Origin: Hypoxylon rubiginosum
Lineage: Eukaryota; Ascomycota; Sordariomycetes; Xylariales; Hypoxylaceae
Assembly (NCBI GenBank): GCA_902806565.1
Contig: CADCXA010000062.1
Location: forward strand, 682,001-746,000
Direction: 5' to 3'
Length of the DNA stretch: 64,000 nt
The first letter of the stretch is position 1. The number at the start of each line of letters is the position of its first letter. The position numbers and the translations under genes are program-made. The notes beneath the pieces are model-generated. The model worked only from the letters and a program-made list of their open reading frames with translations, did not search any database and had not been told where the DNA came from. This document shows, in pieces, positions 1 to 15,100 of this stretch.

Positions 1-983
1 TTAAAAAACTTTATAATTATATTTTTTTAATTTTTAATTTTAAGTAATTTATAATAAATAAATTATTTTAAGTTATATATTAAATATATTAAAAAAAGCG
101 AAGAAAAAAAAAAGTATTTAAGTTAAAAATATATAGAAAATTAATAAAATAAATTTTATTTTTTAAATAAAACTTATTAATAAACCTTATTATTAAATAT
201 TTTTTATTTATATAAAAAATTAATTGTTAAAATTATTTTTTTTATATAAGAAATAATTAAAATTAAGTAATAAATATAAAAAATATTATATTTATTTTTA
301 TAATATTTACAGGTTATAATAAGTTTAAAATATAATAGAAATTATATTTATAATATAAATTTTTTTTATTAGTTTTTATTTTTTTTTTATATATATTTTT
401 TTTTTATTTGTTATTTTTATTTAAAAAATAAAATAAACTTAAGTTTTATTTTTATTTATTTTATTATATATTATAATTTTTTATTTAAATTATAAGTAAA
501 AGAATTATGTTTAAATAATTAATAAAAAATTAAAAATTTTTATTAATATTTAAGATTTAATTAAATAATTAAAAGATATTAAAAATAATATTATTTATTA
601 TATTAATTAAAATATTTAGATTTTATATATAACTTTTTTTAATTTTTCTTAAAAAAACCTTTAGATTTTAAAATAAACTAGTTTTAATTTAACTTTTAAA
701 AAAAGTTATAAAAAAATAATTTTATATAATATTAATAAAAATAAAATAAATTAATTAATTAAAAATATAACTACTTATTTAAAAAACTTAATAAATAATA
801 AAAAATTATTTATATAAATAATAAATATTTATAAACATTAGGAAATAATAACTTAATTAAATAAGTATATTTAATAAAAAAAAATAATTATTAAAACTTA
901 ATTTATAATTAAAATTCTTTTTTTAATTACCGTTAAAAAATTATATTATAATTAATATTTATATATATATTAATATTATATAT
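1..983. other. RIP-degraded AT-rich desert, left end
   Basis: Almost pure A/T sequence with dense stops in all frames and scarce CpA/TpG, as expected from repeat-induced point mutation. No gene, RNA or repeat boundary could be supported here. It lies outside the first LTR pair, so it belongs to another degraded repeat or to flanking DNA. Confidence 0.8.
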
Positions 984-1259
984 TATAATAAGATACGGTG
1001 ATTAATATTTTATAAAAAGTTATATAATTACCTTATAATTAGATTTTTTTTATTTTTTTTTTAAAAGGTTTATAAAGTTTTTTATATAATTAAATAACCA
1101 CGTATTATAAAAATATATACTCTTTTATAAAATATTTTAAATATATTAATTAAAACGTTTTTTAAGTTATTTTTTAAATTAAATATAATTTAAAATAAAT
1201 AGTAATATAATTATTATTTAAACTAAAAATTATTAATATAAAAATAAAACTTTATTATA
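984..1259 (+). repeat. Left LTR of element A
   Basis: Direct repeat of 8869-9146, starting TATAATAAGATACGG and ending in TTATTATA. The CG of ATACGG has become CA in the right copy, a RIP-type change. Confidence 0.75.
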
Positions 1260-1650
1260 ATTAATAACCACTATAAAATTTAAATTTATAATTTTAATTT
1301 TAAAAGAATTATATTAACTTTAATTTAATTAATAAAAAATTTTAAAAACTTTATTTTATATTTTATTAAAAGACTGTTATTAACTTTAAAAAACTTTATT
1401 ATAAATTAAAACCTGTATATTTAACAAAGTTTAATATTTTAAAAAAAGCTTTAAATTTAAAATTTTAACGTAAATTAAGTTATTTTATATTAATTATTAT
1501 AAATTTATATTAGTTAGATTATTAAATTAATAATTAAACGCCACCTTAAATAAAATTATAATTAAAAACTTTAAGTTAAAATACTTATTTTAATCGTTAA
1601 AATATTATAATTAAAAACCTAAAAATTAAAAACTTAAAAATTAAAATTAT

Positions 1651-1838
1651 AAAATCTAATAATAAAACCTAATAATAAAACCTAGTAATAAAACCTAGTA
1701 ATAAAACCTAGTAATAAAACCTAATAATAAAATTAAATATTAAAACCTAATAATAAAACTTAATAATAAAACCTAGTAATAAAATCTAATAATAAAATCT
1801 AATAATAAAACCTAATAATAAAACTTAATAATAAAATT
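1651..1838. repeat. 13-bp tandem repeat array inside element A
   Basis: About a dozen imperfect copies of CCTARTAATAAAA occur in a row. Successive CCTAG units start at 1681, 1694 and 1707, an exact 13-base step. The period is not a multiple of 3, so this is more likely a non-coding minisatellite in the leader of the element than a repeated peptide. CC survives in most units because CpC is not a favoured RIP target. Confidence 0.8.
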
Positions 1839-4800
1839 TAAAACTTAAAAACCTAATAAATTAAAATTTAAATACTTAATAATAAAACCAAAACATTAAA
1901 ATCTTTAAAAATTTAAACTTATATTTAAAATAACTATTTAAATAACTATATATTATAAAATATAAAATTAAAAAACCTTAGTTAATATTATAAACACTAG
2001 CGTAAAAATATATATTAATATATCTTAAAAAAAAGAACTTATTTAAAATATTAAAAATTTTAACTTTATAAACTAAATTATTTTTAATTTAATTAAATAT
2101 TAAGTAAAATTAATAAAAAAATTTTATATTTTAAAAAAATAGATTTTTTAAAAATATTTATAAAACTTATTTTATTAATCCGGTTTATTATTTTAATAAT
2201 AAAACTTTTATTTAAATTAATAGTAATATTTTTATAAAAAATATAATTATTTATTAATAACTTAATCGGTAACTTAATTAATATTTTAAAAAATATAAAC
2301 TTTAAAAATAATATATTATATTTTTAAAAAAGCTTACTAAAAAACGTAAAAATAAAACTAGAAAAAATCATTTAAAAAACCTTATATATGTTTTTAAAAT
2401 AAAACTTTTTATTTAATAATTTTTTTTTATAATTAATAAATTATTTATTACTTATTTTTTCACTTGTTTTTTTTAAAAAAAGCTTTTTTAAATATTTATT
2501 AAGTATTTTAAAATTAAATATAAACTTTATTAACCTTATTATTACTAGTATAAAAAATTAAAACTTTAAAAACATTTTTAAAAAACTAATTAAAATTAAT
2601 TATAATATTAATTTTATTTAAAAATAATTTTTATTTAATATTTTTTTTCTTATTATATTTTAAAGTAACCTTATTTTAATAATTATATTAACTCCTAGTT
2701 TTATTATTTTAAATAATATAAACTTAATTATAATTATTAATATAATTATTAATAACTTAAAAATTATAAATTAAAAAAAAGATTATATAAAAATATACTT
2801 ATATTTATTTTTTTTTATTATAAACTTAAAATAATAAAAAAACATTTAATTTAATAAATTTTATATATTTTAATAACTATTTAATTTTAATTAATATTTT
2901 ATTTAATTTAAATATATTAATTAACTTAAGATTTTTAAAGTTTTTAAGTTTATATTTCTTTTATAAATTAAACGTAAAATTAAGGTTTTAATCTTTAAAT
3001 ATATTATCTAAAAAAAAATAAAAAATAAGTTTAAAAAAACTTTTAATATTATTAACTTAAAATAACACTTAATAATTTAAGATTAAATTAACGTTTTAAA
3101 AAAAAAAGTAAAAAATATAAACTTTTTTAAAATGGTTAATAGTTTAATTTTTAATTATAAAATTATTATATTTAAAGCTAAATTATAAGATAAACCAATT
3201 AGTAATAACGTTTATTTTTATATATTATAAAAGTTTTTATTTTTAATTATTAAAAAGTAATTAATTATTTACATTAAAAAAAGTTTTAATAACTTAAAAA
3301 TTATAAATTTTAAAAACTTTTAAAAAATAATAACTAAATAAATAAACTTTTATTTATAGATTTTTAATATAAATAAAAATAAAATCGTTATTAATTATAT
3401 TAAATATAACTTAAATAATAAAAATAATAATAATATTGTTAATTAAAAAGCTTAGAAAATTAAAATTAATATTTAAATCTTACTAAAATTTACTATAAAA
3501 AAAAGTTTATTTTCACCACTTTTAATTAATAAAACTAATAAACTTATTAAATAGTTTTTTAAAATAAAAATTTAAAATATTAACTTAAAAAAGGAAATTA
3601 AAAATATAAAAAATAAGTTTTATAATTTTTATTTTTATTTTAATAATTAAAGTTTATACTAGGCCGAAATTATTATATTAATTAATATATTAAATATAAA
3701 AAGTTTTTTTTTTAACTTATAAATTAATTAAACTAAATTATTAATTAACTAAGTTTTATTAAATTATTAATAAACGTTTAATTTAAAATATATAAACTTA
3801 AAATTAAATTATAATTTTTAAAATTATTATTTTTATAAAAATATTTTTTATTTTATAATAAGTTATAAAATAGTTAAATATCTAGATAATAATAATATTT
3901 TATATTATAATTATATAAATAAAAAATATATTTTAAAAAAAATAATAAAAAATATAAAACTTATAAATATTTTAATTTTTAAATATATTATTATTAAAAC
4001 ATATTATTAAAAAGTTCTTATTAAAAAAAACATTTTTAGTTATATTAAAAAATATAATTTAAATGGTAACTTAATTATTTATTATATAAAATACTATTAA
4101 ATATAAATTAAAATTTTTTATAAAATATAAATAAATAAATAAAAAAAAAAGCTATAAAAGTTTTATTTATAAAAAAAATTAAATTAAGCCGATATTTTTT
4201 ATTTAAATGTTAATTTTACTTTAAATTTAAATAATAACCTAATTTTTAATAATCTAAATATATATATTTATTATTATAAAAAATAAATATAAAAAAATTC
4301 CAATTAAATTAAAATACATGTAACTTTTTAAATAAAAAACCCTAGTTAAATTTTTAATATTAAATAAAAGATAAGTTTTAAAAAAAACCTTGTTAATATT
4401 AATATTAAAAATAAAAATAACAATATTAAAAAAATCTTATAAAAGTTTTTAAAAGCTATTAATTTTATTAAAAGCTTAGAATTTATTAAAACTAGCGCTT
4501 TTTTTAATTATAAAGTTTAAAAATTCTAACTTAAAAAAATTATAGTTAATTTAAATAAATAATTTTTAATTATTTAAAAAAAGATAATTTAAATAATACC
4601 GGGATTTATAAACTTATTTAAAAATATATTAAATAAATTATAAACTTATTTTATTTTTATATATATTATTAAGTTTATTATTAAAAAATATAAAAAAAAC
4701 TTTATTAATATAAATAAAATAAACTTAAAACTTAAAACTTAAAAGAATTTTATTTAAATTAATTTAATCAATAAAAAAAAGTTTTTATTATTACTTTTTT

Positions 4801-7800
4801 ATATAAGTTTTTTTTATATATAAAAAAATCTTACTTATTATAACTTAGTTATATATATTTAATTTTTACCTTAACTTTTAATTAAAATAAAACCATATAA
4901 AAATAAGAATAAAATAATCGTAATAATTAATATAAAAACGTAATTTAATTTAATCGTTAAATTTTATATAATAAAATTTAAACTTTTAATATTTAAAACT
5001 TATTTAATATAATTAAAATTTAGATTTTATATTTTTATAAAAACTATAAAAATTATAAAAGGTTTTATTTAAATTAAAAGCTAGTTTTTATAATATTTAA
5101 TTTATATTATAAAAAACATTTTTATATTATTTAAACTACTATTAAAATTAAACTTTATCTTTTTTATAAAAATAAGCTTTTATTATAAAAACTTTAAAAT
5201 AATAAATAATTTAACTTTTAAAAAAATATTAATAAAAATACTATTAACATTTAATTAACCAAATAAAAAATAAATAAAAAAACTAATATAATTAAAATTT
5301 ATTTTAATAAACTACTAGCTATTAATAACTAAAGTTATATTAATAATTATAAAAAACCCACAGTAAAAAAAATAAGTAATAATAAAAAAAAAAGCGTTTT
5401 ATTTTATAAAATAAATCTATAAATACTATTAATATTAATTAATAAAATAAACCTTTTTAATTTTTTTAATAATTTTTATAATAATATATAAACTAATTTA
5501 ATAAATACCTTTAAATATAACCTTAATAAAAACAAGATAATTTTTTATATATTAATAAATAATAATTTCTTTAAAATTATAAAGATTATTATTTAAAAAG
5601 TTATTAAAAAAATAAAAAAAAAAAAAAACCAAAGTTAATATAAAATAAAAACTAATTTTAATTTAATTTTTATTAATATTATATATAAACCCAAAGCTTT
5701 AAAAATTAACTTTATTAATAATGTTTTTATTAATAAATTTATATTATTAAAATTATTTAATTAAAAGAAAAAGTTCTTTTAATTAATATAAAACTAAGTT
5801 AAAAACTTTTTAATATTTTATAAAAAAAGCCCTTATAAAAATATCTATTTTAAATTTATAACCTAGTTTTATAATAAACATTTAAAACTTAATAAACTTA
5901 AAATAATTAAAAAAAAATTAAAGATTTTTAAAATAATTAATATTAAAAAAGATATTTTTATTAAAATATTTTATAAAAGAAAAATAATTTTAACCTAAAA
6001 TTTTAATAAAATTAATTATATAAAAAAAAATATAATATTTAACTATATAATTAAAACTATTATATATTTTATATAACAAATTAAAAGTATTTTAATTTTT
6101 ATTTTTTTTAAAAACAAAGTTATTTAAGTTTTAAAAAAGCGCTTAAAAAATAATATTTTATAAAAAAGCCACAGCTTATATTAAAACGTTTAATTTATTA
6201 TTAAAAAAAAAAATAGATTTTTTAAACTAATTAACTTTTATATTAAATTTAATAAAAAAATAATCCAAGATGTTTTTTTATTAAAAAACTATAAAAAGTT
6301 TTTTATAAAATTTATAATATATTAAATTTTATTTATAATAAACTGGTTTTTAAAATATAACTAAATAAAGTTAAATTTTTTTAATAAATAGTTAATAACT
6401 TTTATTATATTAATTAAACTAGTAAAAATAATAATATTATTATAAAAAGCGATAAACTTAGTTACTTATTTTTTAAAAGTAATTATTTAAGTGTTTTATA
6501 ATTTTATATTAAATAAATATAAGTTTTTTTTTAATAATATAAAAATTAAAAAACCAACTATTTAATATAAAGATTAGGAAATTTACTTTAAAATATAACG
6601 TTTTATTTTTAAATATATAAAAAATATTAACGCCGTTTTATTAAATTTTAAACTTACTAACGTAACAGTAAGCGAAAAAAAGTTAAAATTTTACCGTTTA
6701 ATAATAAAAATTATAAAATATATTTACAGTATTTATAAAAAAAAACCAACCTTATTAAAAACTTTTAAAATATAAAAATAAAGTTTTTATAAAAATATAA
6801 AAGATATTAAGTTTTTTATTAATATTATTATTTATTTTAAGCTTTAAGTTAAATTATATATTATAATTATTATAATTTAAATATTTTTTATTATTTTAAA
6901 AAATAATTTAAGGTATTTTAAAAAAGCTGAAAAATTTAAAAAAAAAAAAAGTGTAAAAAATAAAAATTATTATAAAATTCTTAGTTTTTTATTACCTTAA
7001 AAAAAGTGGGTACTGTTAATTAAAGGCTAATTTATATATTATATTAATATTTTATTAATTTATAATTAAAACTAATAAAAACTTATTTATATAATAAACT
7101 ATTTAATAAAATATTTATATAAGATTATATAAATATAAAAAATATTTAATACCTTTTTTTTATTTTAATTAATATAGTTTATTTTATATCTTTTATTTTT
7201 TTTTTTTAAAAAATTAAAAATTATAATATTTTATAATTATAATAATAATATATAAAAAAATAAAAGTAATATTAATTAATATTATAAATTTTTTAAAAGA
7301 TATTTATTATATTAATAATATTACTAATTAATAAAAATATTAATTAAAACTTTTAAAATTTATAATAATAACGTTTTTTTTTTTATTTAATTAAAATTAA
7401 ATCTATATATTATAATTATATTATAAAGTATTTTATTTTTATTAAAAGTAAACTTTAAACTTTAATATAAAAAATTTATATTTATAATTACAAGCTTTTT
7501 AATTTTATATAAAAATAAAAAATATAATAAATTATTAAAAATTAAAAGATTTTAGTTATTTATTATAAAAAACATATTATTTATTAAATTAATTTATAAA
7601 ATTAAAATATTATAAACTTTAAAAAATTATAAAATAAATAACTTTAATAGTATTATATTTATTTTAATTAAGTAATATAACTTATAATTTATTTTTTTAG
7701 TAACTTATTATAACTTTATAACATTAAATAAAAACCTTAATAATTATATAGTTTTTTATTTTTATATAATATTAATTAATATAATAAAAAAACAAGTATA

Positions 7801-8868
7801 TATTTTTAATATTTTTATAAATAAAATAAACCCTTTTTTTATTAAAGTATAAATATTATTTATAAACTTAAATAAAATATATAATAATAATAAATAAGAA
7901 ATAATAATTAAAGGTTTTAAAAATTTATATTAAATTTAAATTATTTTTTAAAATAATAGTTAGATATATAGTTATTAAATAATATGTATTTTTTATTTAT
8001 TATTTAAAAAATTAACTATTTTATTTTAATTACTAGAAAATAAGAATTTTAATTAAATTTTAATCTTAAATATTTTTATAAAAACAATATTTAAATACGC
8101 CGAAATTAAAACAACTATTAAAAAACTTTTACTTATTAAACAACTTATAATATTAATTAAACCAGTATATAATTTTACATTTAAAATAAACTTAATAAAA
8201 TTATAATTTATAATAATTAATATAATTAAAAACATTAAAAATAACTTTTTAAATAACGGCTTATTTAATTTTTTAAATAACTTTTTAAATTTTAAGCTTG
8301 TAAAAAAAGGAAAAAGTAAAGTTAAAAATAACCTAAAAAAGAATATTATTATTATAATTACTTTTAATAAAATTATATAAGAAACTAAGATTTAATATTT
8401 TCTTAAAAATAAAATTAACTTTAAAATATAATATAAATATTTATTAAATTTTAATCGTAATTTAATTTTTTAAATAAACTTAACTTAAAAAATTAAATAT
8501 AAATAAAAACTATTTATATTAATTAATAAATAAGTAATTAATATATAAAAAACCGTAGTAAATAAATTATAACCTGTTAATTTTTATAATTAAATAAACT
8601 AAAATTAATATATTACTTTAATTAATACGGTTAATAAATTACTTAAAACTAAAAAGTTATTTATAAAAAAAATACACTTTATATTAACTAAAAAACAAAA
8701 AAAAACCAGTAACCTTGTAAAATTAAATAATAAAAATAAGTTTATAATATAATTTATAAAAAAAGTTTTAAAATAAACTAATTAACTTAATATAAAAAAA
8801 AGTAAATAAAAGGTTTTTTTTTATAAATTTAAATTAAAATAAAACCTTATTTAAATCTAAAAAAAGGT

Positions 8869-9146
8869 TATAATAAAATACAGTAATTAATATTTTACAA
8901 GAAATTATATAATTATTTTATAGTTAGATTTTTTTTATTTCTTTTTTTTAAAAAACTTATAAAGCTTTTTATATAACTAAATAATTATATATTATAAAAA
9001 TATATACTTTTTTATAAAATATCTTAAATATATTAATTAAAACGTTTTTTAAGTTATTTTTTAAATTAAATATAATTTAAGATAAATAATAATATAACTG
9101 TTATTTAAGCTAAAAATTATTAGTATAAAAATAAAGTTTTATTATA
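8869..9146 (+). repeat. Right LTR of element A
   Basis: Matches 984-1259 in the same orientation and is preceded by a purine-rich stretch (AAAAAGG) resembling a polypurine tract. Confidence 0.75.
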
Positions 9147-12100
9147 ATATAATTTAAATTTATAATTTTATTATATAAATTTATATATTTATATTATAAA
9201 TTTAATTTTTATATAAATAAGTTATTTATAATAATATTATTTTTTTATAATTTATTAATAGTTTTTAAAAATTATTATTATTTAAATTTAAATAATTATA
9301 TTAATTTATAAGTTATTTTATAATTATAAAAATTAACGATTTAAATTTATATAAAAATCAATTTTATAATTTTCTTTTTAATTTAAATAACAAATAAATA
9401 TATATATATAAAAAATTATAATATATTTAAAAATAAATAAAAAATTAATAAAAATAAAATAATATTTATAATAAAAAAATAAAAATAAAAATAACTTATA
9501 ATAAACTTGCTATTAAAAATAAACGATATTTATATATAGTTTATTTTTTAAGTTTAAAAAAACAATTAATATTAATTTATATTTAATAAAAAAATTATAA
9601 CTTTAATTAATATTTTTTTTTTATTAATAATAAAAAATATAATTTATTAAAACCTATTACTTAAAATAACTATATATATATAACTATAAAGTTTACTTTT
9701 TTAAAAGTTTCTTATTTTAATATAAAACTTAAAAAAACTTTTAATAATATTTAATTTTATGTTTTAAATTTTATAATAATAAAAATTAATATAAATATAT
9801 ATTTTATTTTATTAAAAAGTTTATTAAAAATTATTAATATGTTTTATTTTAACTTATAGATTTTATTAGAAAAAAAAAATAACAACCTTTTATTTAATTT
9901 ATTAAAATAAATATTTTATATAAAAAAAAAAGATATTAATATAACTTTTAATAGTTATATTACGATAAAAATATTTATATTTATTAAATAAATAAATAAA
10001 TTTAAATTAAATATAAACACTTTTATAATATATTTTACTTTATTTATTATTTTAAACACTTAATAACTATTTTTTATTAATATAACTAATATATTTTTTA
10101 TAAAAAGTAAATAAACTAGTATTTTTAAATTTAATTTATTTATTATTTAAAATATTTTAATAAATATATTTATTTTATTTTTTTATATATATTTAAAGAT
10201 ATATTTAAATAAAAATATAAATATTTTTTAACCACGCTTTTTTATAAATATAAAATAAGTTTAAAAGTTTATTATATATTATATAAAATTTAATAATATA
10301 ATAGTTTTATATTTATAATCTAAGAATATATTTTTAAGTTATATTAACTTTATATTTAATATATTTATATTTTTTACAGTTTATTAGTTATAATATAAAT
10401 AACTTAATAAACTAATAAATTAAATATTTAATGTTTATATTTATTAATTAAAAAATATAATATTTATAAATTATTTTTAAAACTAATAACTATAAATATA
10501 AGGTATATTTTTTTTTTATATTTATTTTAAATATATATTTTATATTATTATAAATATATTTATTTATAGGTTTTAAAAAATATAATAAAAATAATTTTTA
10601 TATTAATTTAAATTAATAAAAATCCCTGTAAAAAATAATAATAAATATATTTTTAAAATATTTTTTATATTAATTTTATACCTTTTAAAATTACTTATAA
10701 ATTTTATTAAAATTTGCTTTATTTATTATATTATATTTATTTATAATTAAAATATTTATTTGTTTTTAAATAGTTTTTTTTTTAAAAGGGATTCTTTAAA
10801 ACTTATTATTAAATAAACTTACTATAAAATAAATAATTATTTTATTTATATATATTTTTATAAACTTTAATATAGTTATAAACTTAATTTATTTATAAGT
10901 ATTTTTATTTTTAAAAGCTTTAATTAATATTTTAATTATAATATTTTTCCTGGTTTTATTTTCCTTATTAAAATAAAATAATAATTAATAATTATTAAAA
11001 TTTAATAAATTTTCCATGTTATTAAACAATTTTATTAACTATTATATTTTTATTTTATTTAAATATTAAAAAATAATATATAAAATTATTAATTATTTAT
11101 AATTTAAATTATTTTATTTTATTAAAACGCCGGTAATATTTACTTAAAAATAACTATAATAATATTTAATTATAATTATTATTAAATGTATTTATTTTTT
11201 ATATTAATTAAGTTATATTATAAAATATATTATAAGATTTTTATTTAAACTTATAAAATTCTTATTCTTAAGTTTATAAAATATTAAATTTACCTATAAA
11301 TCAGTATTTATATTTATATTTAATGTTAATATAAAAGTATTTTATTATTATTTATTATTTAATTTTTTAGTTATATTTATAAATGTTTTTTAATTTAATA
11401 ACGAAACTTTTATTTTTTATTTTTATATTTAAGTTATAATAACTTATTCAACGTGTATATTATTTTTTAATAAGTTATTAATTTTAATATTAATATTACT
11501 AACTATTATATAATAATATTATAGTTTTTTTTTTAATAAAAAGTTTAATAATTTACAGTAGTTTTTTATATAAAACCTTTATTATAACTACGAAATAAAT
11601 AGCTTAAATATAAATATATTTTTATATTATATTTATTTTATAATGTTTTATATATTTTTAAAAAAAAACAAATAACTATTAAAACTTTTTTATATTATTA
11701 ATTAGTTTATTATTTACGTTATTTTCTTTTTTAATGTTATAATTTTTATTATTTTAAAAACGTTTTATATTTATTTTATTATTTTAATTTATATAAGTAT
11801 TTTATACTTTTATATTTTATATAACGTTTTTTTTAAATTTCTTTATAAAATTAAAATTATTATTAATAAACTATAAATAATAATTTAAATTCTTTTTATA
11901 AGCTTTTTAAATTTTTAAAAACGTTTTAGAATTTTTATTAAAAAAATCCTTTTATAAAATAAAAAAGCTAAGGCGAAATATAACATTTTAATTATATATA
12001 AAGTTTTTTTTAAAATTTAAAAAAAACTTTTTTATTAAAAAAAAAGTTTAAATCTTATTTTTAGTTATTATTTTTTAATAAAACCTAATAGTAGTTAATT

Positions 12101-15100
12101 TACCGATAAATTTAACGTAACTAGTTATTTACTTTTTTATTTAGTTTATTTTATAATATATTTATATATAAAATTTAATAATTATATTAATAAAAAAAAT
12201 ATAATCGTATAAATATAAATAATAAAATATAAGGCCGCGATATTAATATATTTTAAAAATACTTAGTTTAATATTTATAACTTTATTTAAAAAAATAAAT
12301 AATTTTATAATTAATATATTATTTTTATTATTAATAATTAAAACTAGTTTTTATAAATATTTTTATTAATTTTATATTATTTAATATAAAGATTTATAAT
12401 ATATTTAACGCTATTAAAACTTAAAATAATAAAATATATTATAACTTAAAATATAGTTATATATATTAATAAAAAAAAACTTTTTTTTTAAAAAAACCTT
12501 ATTAAAAATTTAAATTATTAAACTTTATATTATTTTATTCCGGTTTTTATTATTAATAAAGTTTAATAATTTTATTAAAATATTAAAATAAATAGCTAAA
12601 AAACTAGTTTTTAATATATAAATACTTTTAATTTAATAATATAATTTATAATATAATAAAATAAAATAAGAATCTACGTTTTTATAAAAATTATAGTAAA
12701 ATTATAATTATAATATAAAATAATTATTATAACCTTATTTTATTATATATAATATATAAAACAACGTTAAATTTATAATATATTATTATTAGTAATATAT
12801 GTTTATTTAATTAATAATTATAGTTATTTAAAATAATATTATTTTATTATATAATAATTTTTTTTTACCTTCGCTTTTATTTTAATATACTTATAATATA
12901 TAATATTATATTTATATTTTTATAAAACAGTTATTATATATTATATTTACTGTTTTTATTTAACTATAAAATAATTTAAATTTATTTTTAATGTTTTTTT
13001 TAATTATAAATAATTATTTATTTTATTTTAAACTATTAACTTAAAAATATCGTAGTTAAAATCTTTTTAAAAATACTTATTAACTTAAATTAAAAATTAT
13101 TATATTTTTTTAAACCTGTTAATTATAATATTTATAATTAGATTTTTAATTTTTATATTACTAAAAAACTATAAAAAACCATATAAATAAAAAACATTTT
13201 AATTATTTATTTTAATAACATTAAAATATTAATATATTAAGTTAAATATATTATTTATAATATTAATATAAACAATTTCTCGGAAAAACATTTTTATATA
13301 ATTATAAAATTAATAAATAATTAATATAAAATCTTAATTTTTTTTTTTTAATATAAACAAACGCTTTTTTAATAAATATTTATTTAATTGTTATTAAATT
13401 TATTATAAATAATATAAGTTATAAAATTATTTATTTATTTTAATATAAATAAATAATAATAAATTATTCGAGTTTATTATAAATTAAATTATAAATAAAT
13501 TATATTAAAATATTAAACTTTTTATTATATTATATTAATAAATTTTCTTTTTATTAAAAAATAGTTATTAATAGTTAAATATAATAATCTTTTTTAATAA
13601 TTTTAATATATTTAAATTAATAATTAATTTATATTTTTATAACTTTTAATTAACTTATAATAATTCTTTGTAAATAATAAATTTAAATAAAATTTAAATT
13701 TAATAAAAAAAGGATTTTTTTATTTAAACTTAATTAATTTTTTTATTATTATTTTTTATAATTTAATTAAACATAAAAAAAAGAAAAATAAAATAAATTA
13801 TAATAACATTATTATATTAATATAATTTAATAAAAACTTATATCCTTAAATTAAAACTTTATTTTAAAATATTATTTTTATTAAATTATTGTTTTTTATT
13901 TAATATTACCGGACCTTTTTACCTATAAAAAAAAATCTTAATAAATATTTTTATAAAAAAATAAAAATCTTATATAATTACAAATTAATCTTTTAAATAT
14001 ACTTATAAATATAACTAACTTTTTATAGTTTATTATTTTGTTATTTTAAAGTTAAAATTATTATTTAATTTTTTTATAACTGGCGGTATTTTTATTATAT
14101 AAAAAGATTTTTAAATAAAAAGCGCTTTTTTAATATTATTAACCTAGTTATTATTAAATAAAAAAAAGCTAAATAAACTAATTATTATAAATAGCTTAAA
14201 TTTTTATTTTATATTAATAAAAGTATTTATAAATAATTTATTAATAAAAAGTTCGCTAAAAAAAAAAATATTATTTATTATAATTTTTTTTTCGTTTTAA
14301 ATTATTTATACCTAGTTATTTTTATTAATATTACTACCATTTAAAAGCTTTTTTATAAAATATAAGTTTTTAATTATTTTATTAAATTTATTAAATTTAT
14401 TTATTATTATTTTATTTTTAATTTATTTGTTTTCGTTTTTATTAATATTAAATATAAATAACTAACTATTTTATAAAAATATATATTTAAATTACTTTAC
14501 GGTTTTTTATACTAAGTTTAATATATATATTATATATTATAATATTTTAATAAATATAAATTTATTTAAATTTTTTTATATATTTTAAAAATTATTATTT
14601 ATATTAATATTAAAATATAAGTAATTATTTTTTATTAGTTATTATAACGTTATTATTATAATAAATATTTAAAAGCTTAAATATAATAGTAAATTTTTTA
14701 TTTTTAACTAATTAAAATTATATTATAAAATATAAACGTTACTTATAACATTTTTTAAACTTTTAAATAAAACTTTTATTATAATTATTATATTATTTAT
14801 AAAAACTGTTATATAATTTATAATTTTATAATAAAAAACACTGGAAAATTATTTAGTTTTTAAGTTTAAAAACAGCTTAATAATTATAATAAAAACTAAT
14901 ATAACAATTAAAAACCTTTTTTTTAATAACTATAAAACCTTAATAATAATAAAAAAAAATATATATATAAAATTCTCGAAGTATTATTAAGCGGCAAATA
15001 ATTAAAATCTTTTTATATTTAATATTAATAATATATTTCTTATATATAATTATTTATATTTTTTATTAATATAAAAAATAATTTATATAATTAAACCGAT

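Larger units (their letters stand above)
984..9146 (+). mobile_element. LTR retrotransposon skeleton A, RIP-degraded
   Basis: Two direct repeats of about 277 bp bracket 7.6 kb of desert. The left copy (984-1259) and the right copy (8869-9146) can be aligned by eye over their whole length, with differences mostly of C/T and G/A type. Both begin TATAATAA and end TTATTATA, a perfect 8-bp inverted repeat, which reads as RIP-mutated TG..CA LTR ends. A purine run (8861-8867) lies just before the right copy like a polypurine tract, which suggests plus orientation. ATAT flanks both outer ends (980-983 and 9147-9150), but a 4-base match in such AT-rich DNA is weak. No gag or pol motif can be read any more, so Gypsy versus Copia is undecided. 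The 8.2-kb size fits an LTR element. Confidence 0.75.

Noticed and set aside
3841..5560. Traces of a reverse transcriptase YxDD-type motif in element A
   Set aside because: Strings such as TATCTAGATAATAATAAT look suggestive, but in DNA this AT-rich they are expected by chance and no neighbouring motif supports them.
8053..8235. 60-codon open frame on the minus strand in the desert
   Set aside because: It is the only such frame in 38 kb, is made of I, L, N and K as AT-rich DNA would give by chance, and lies inside LTR element A.
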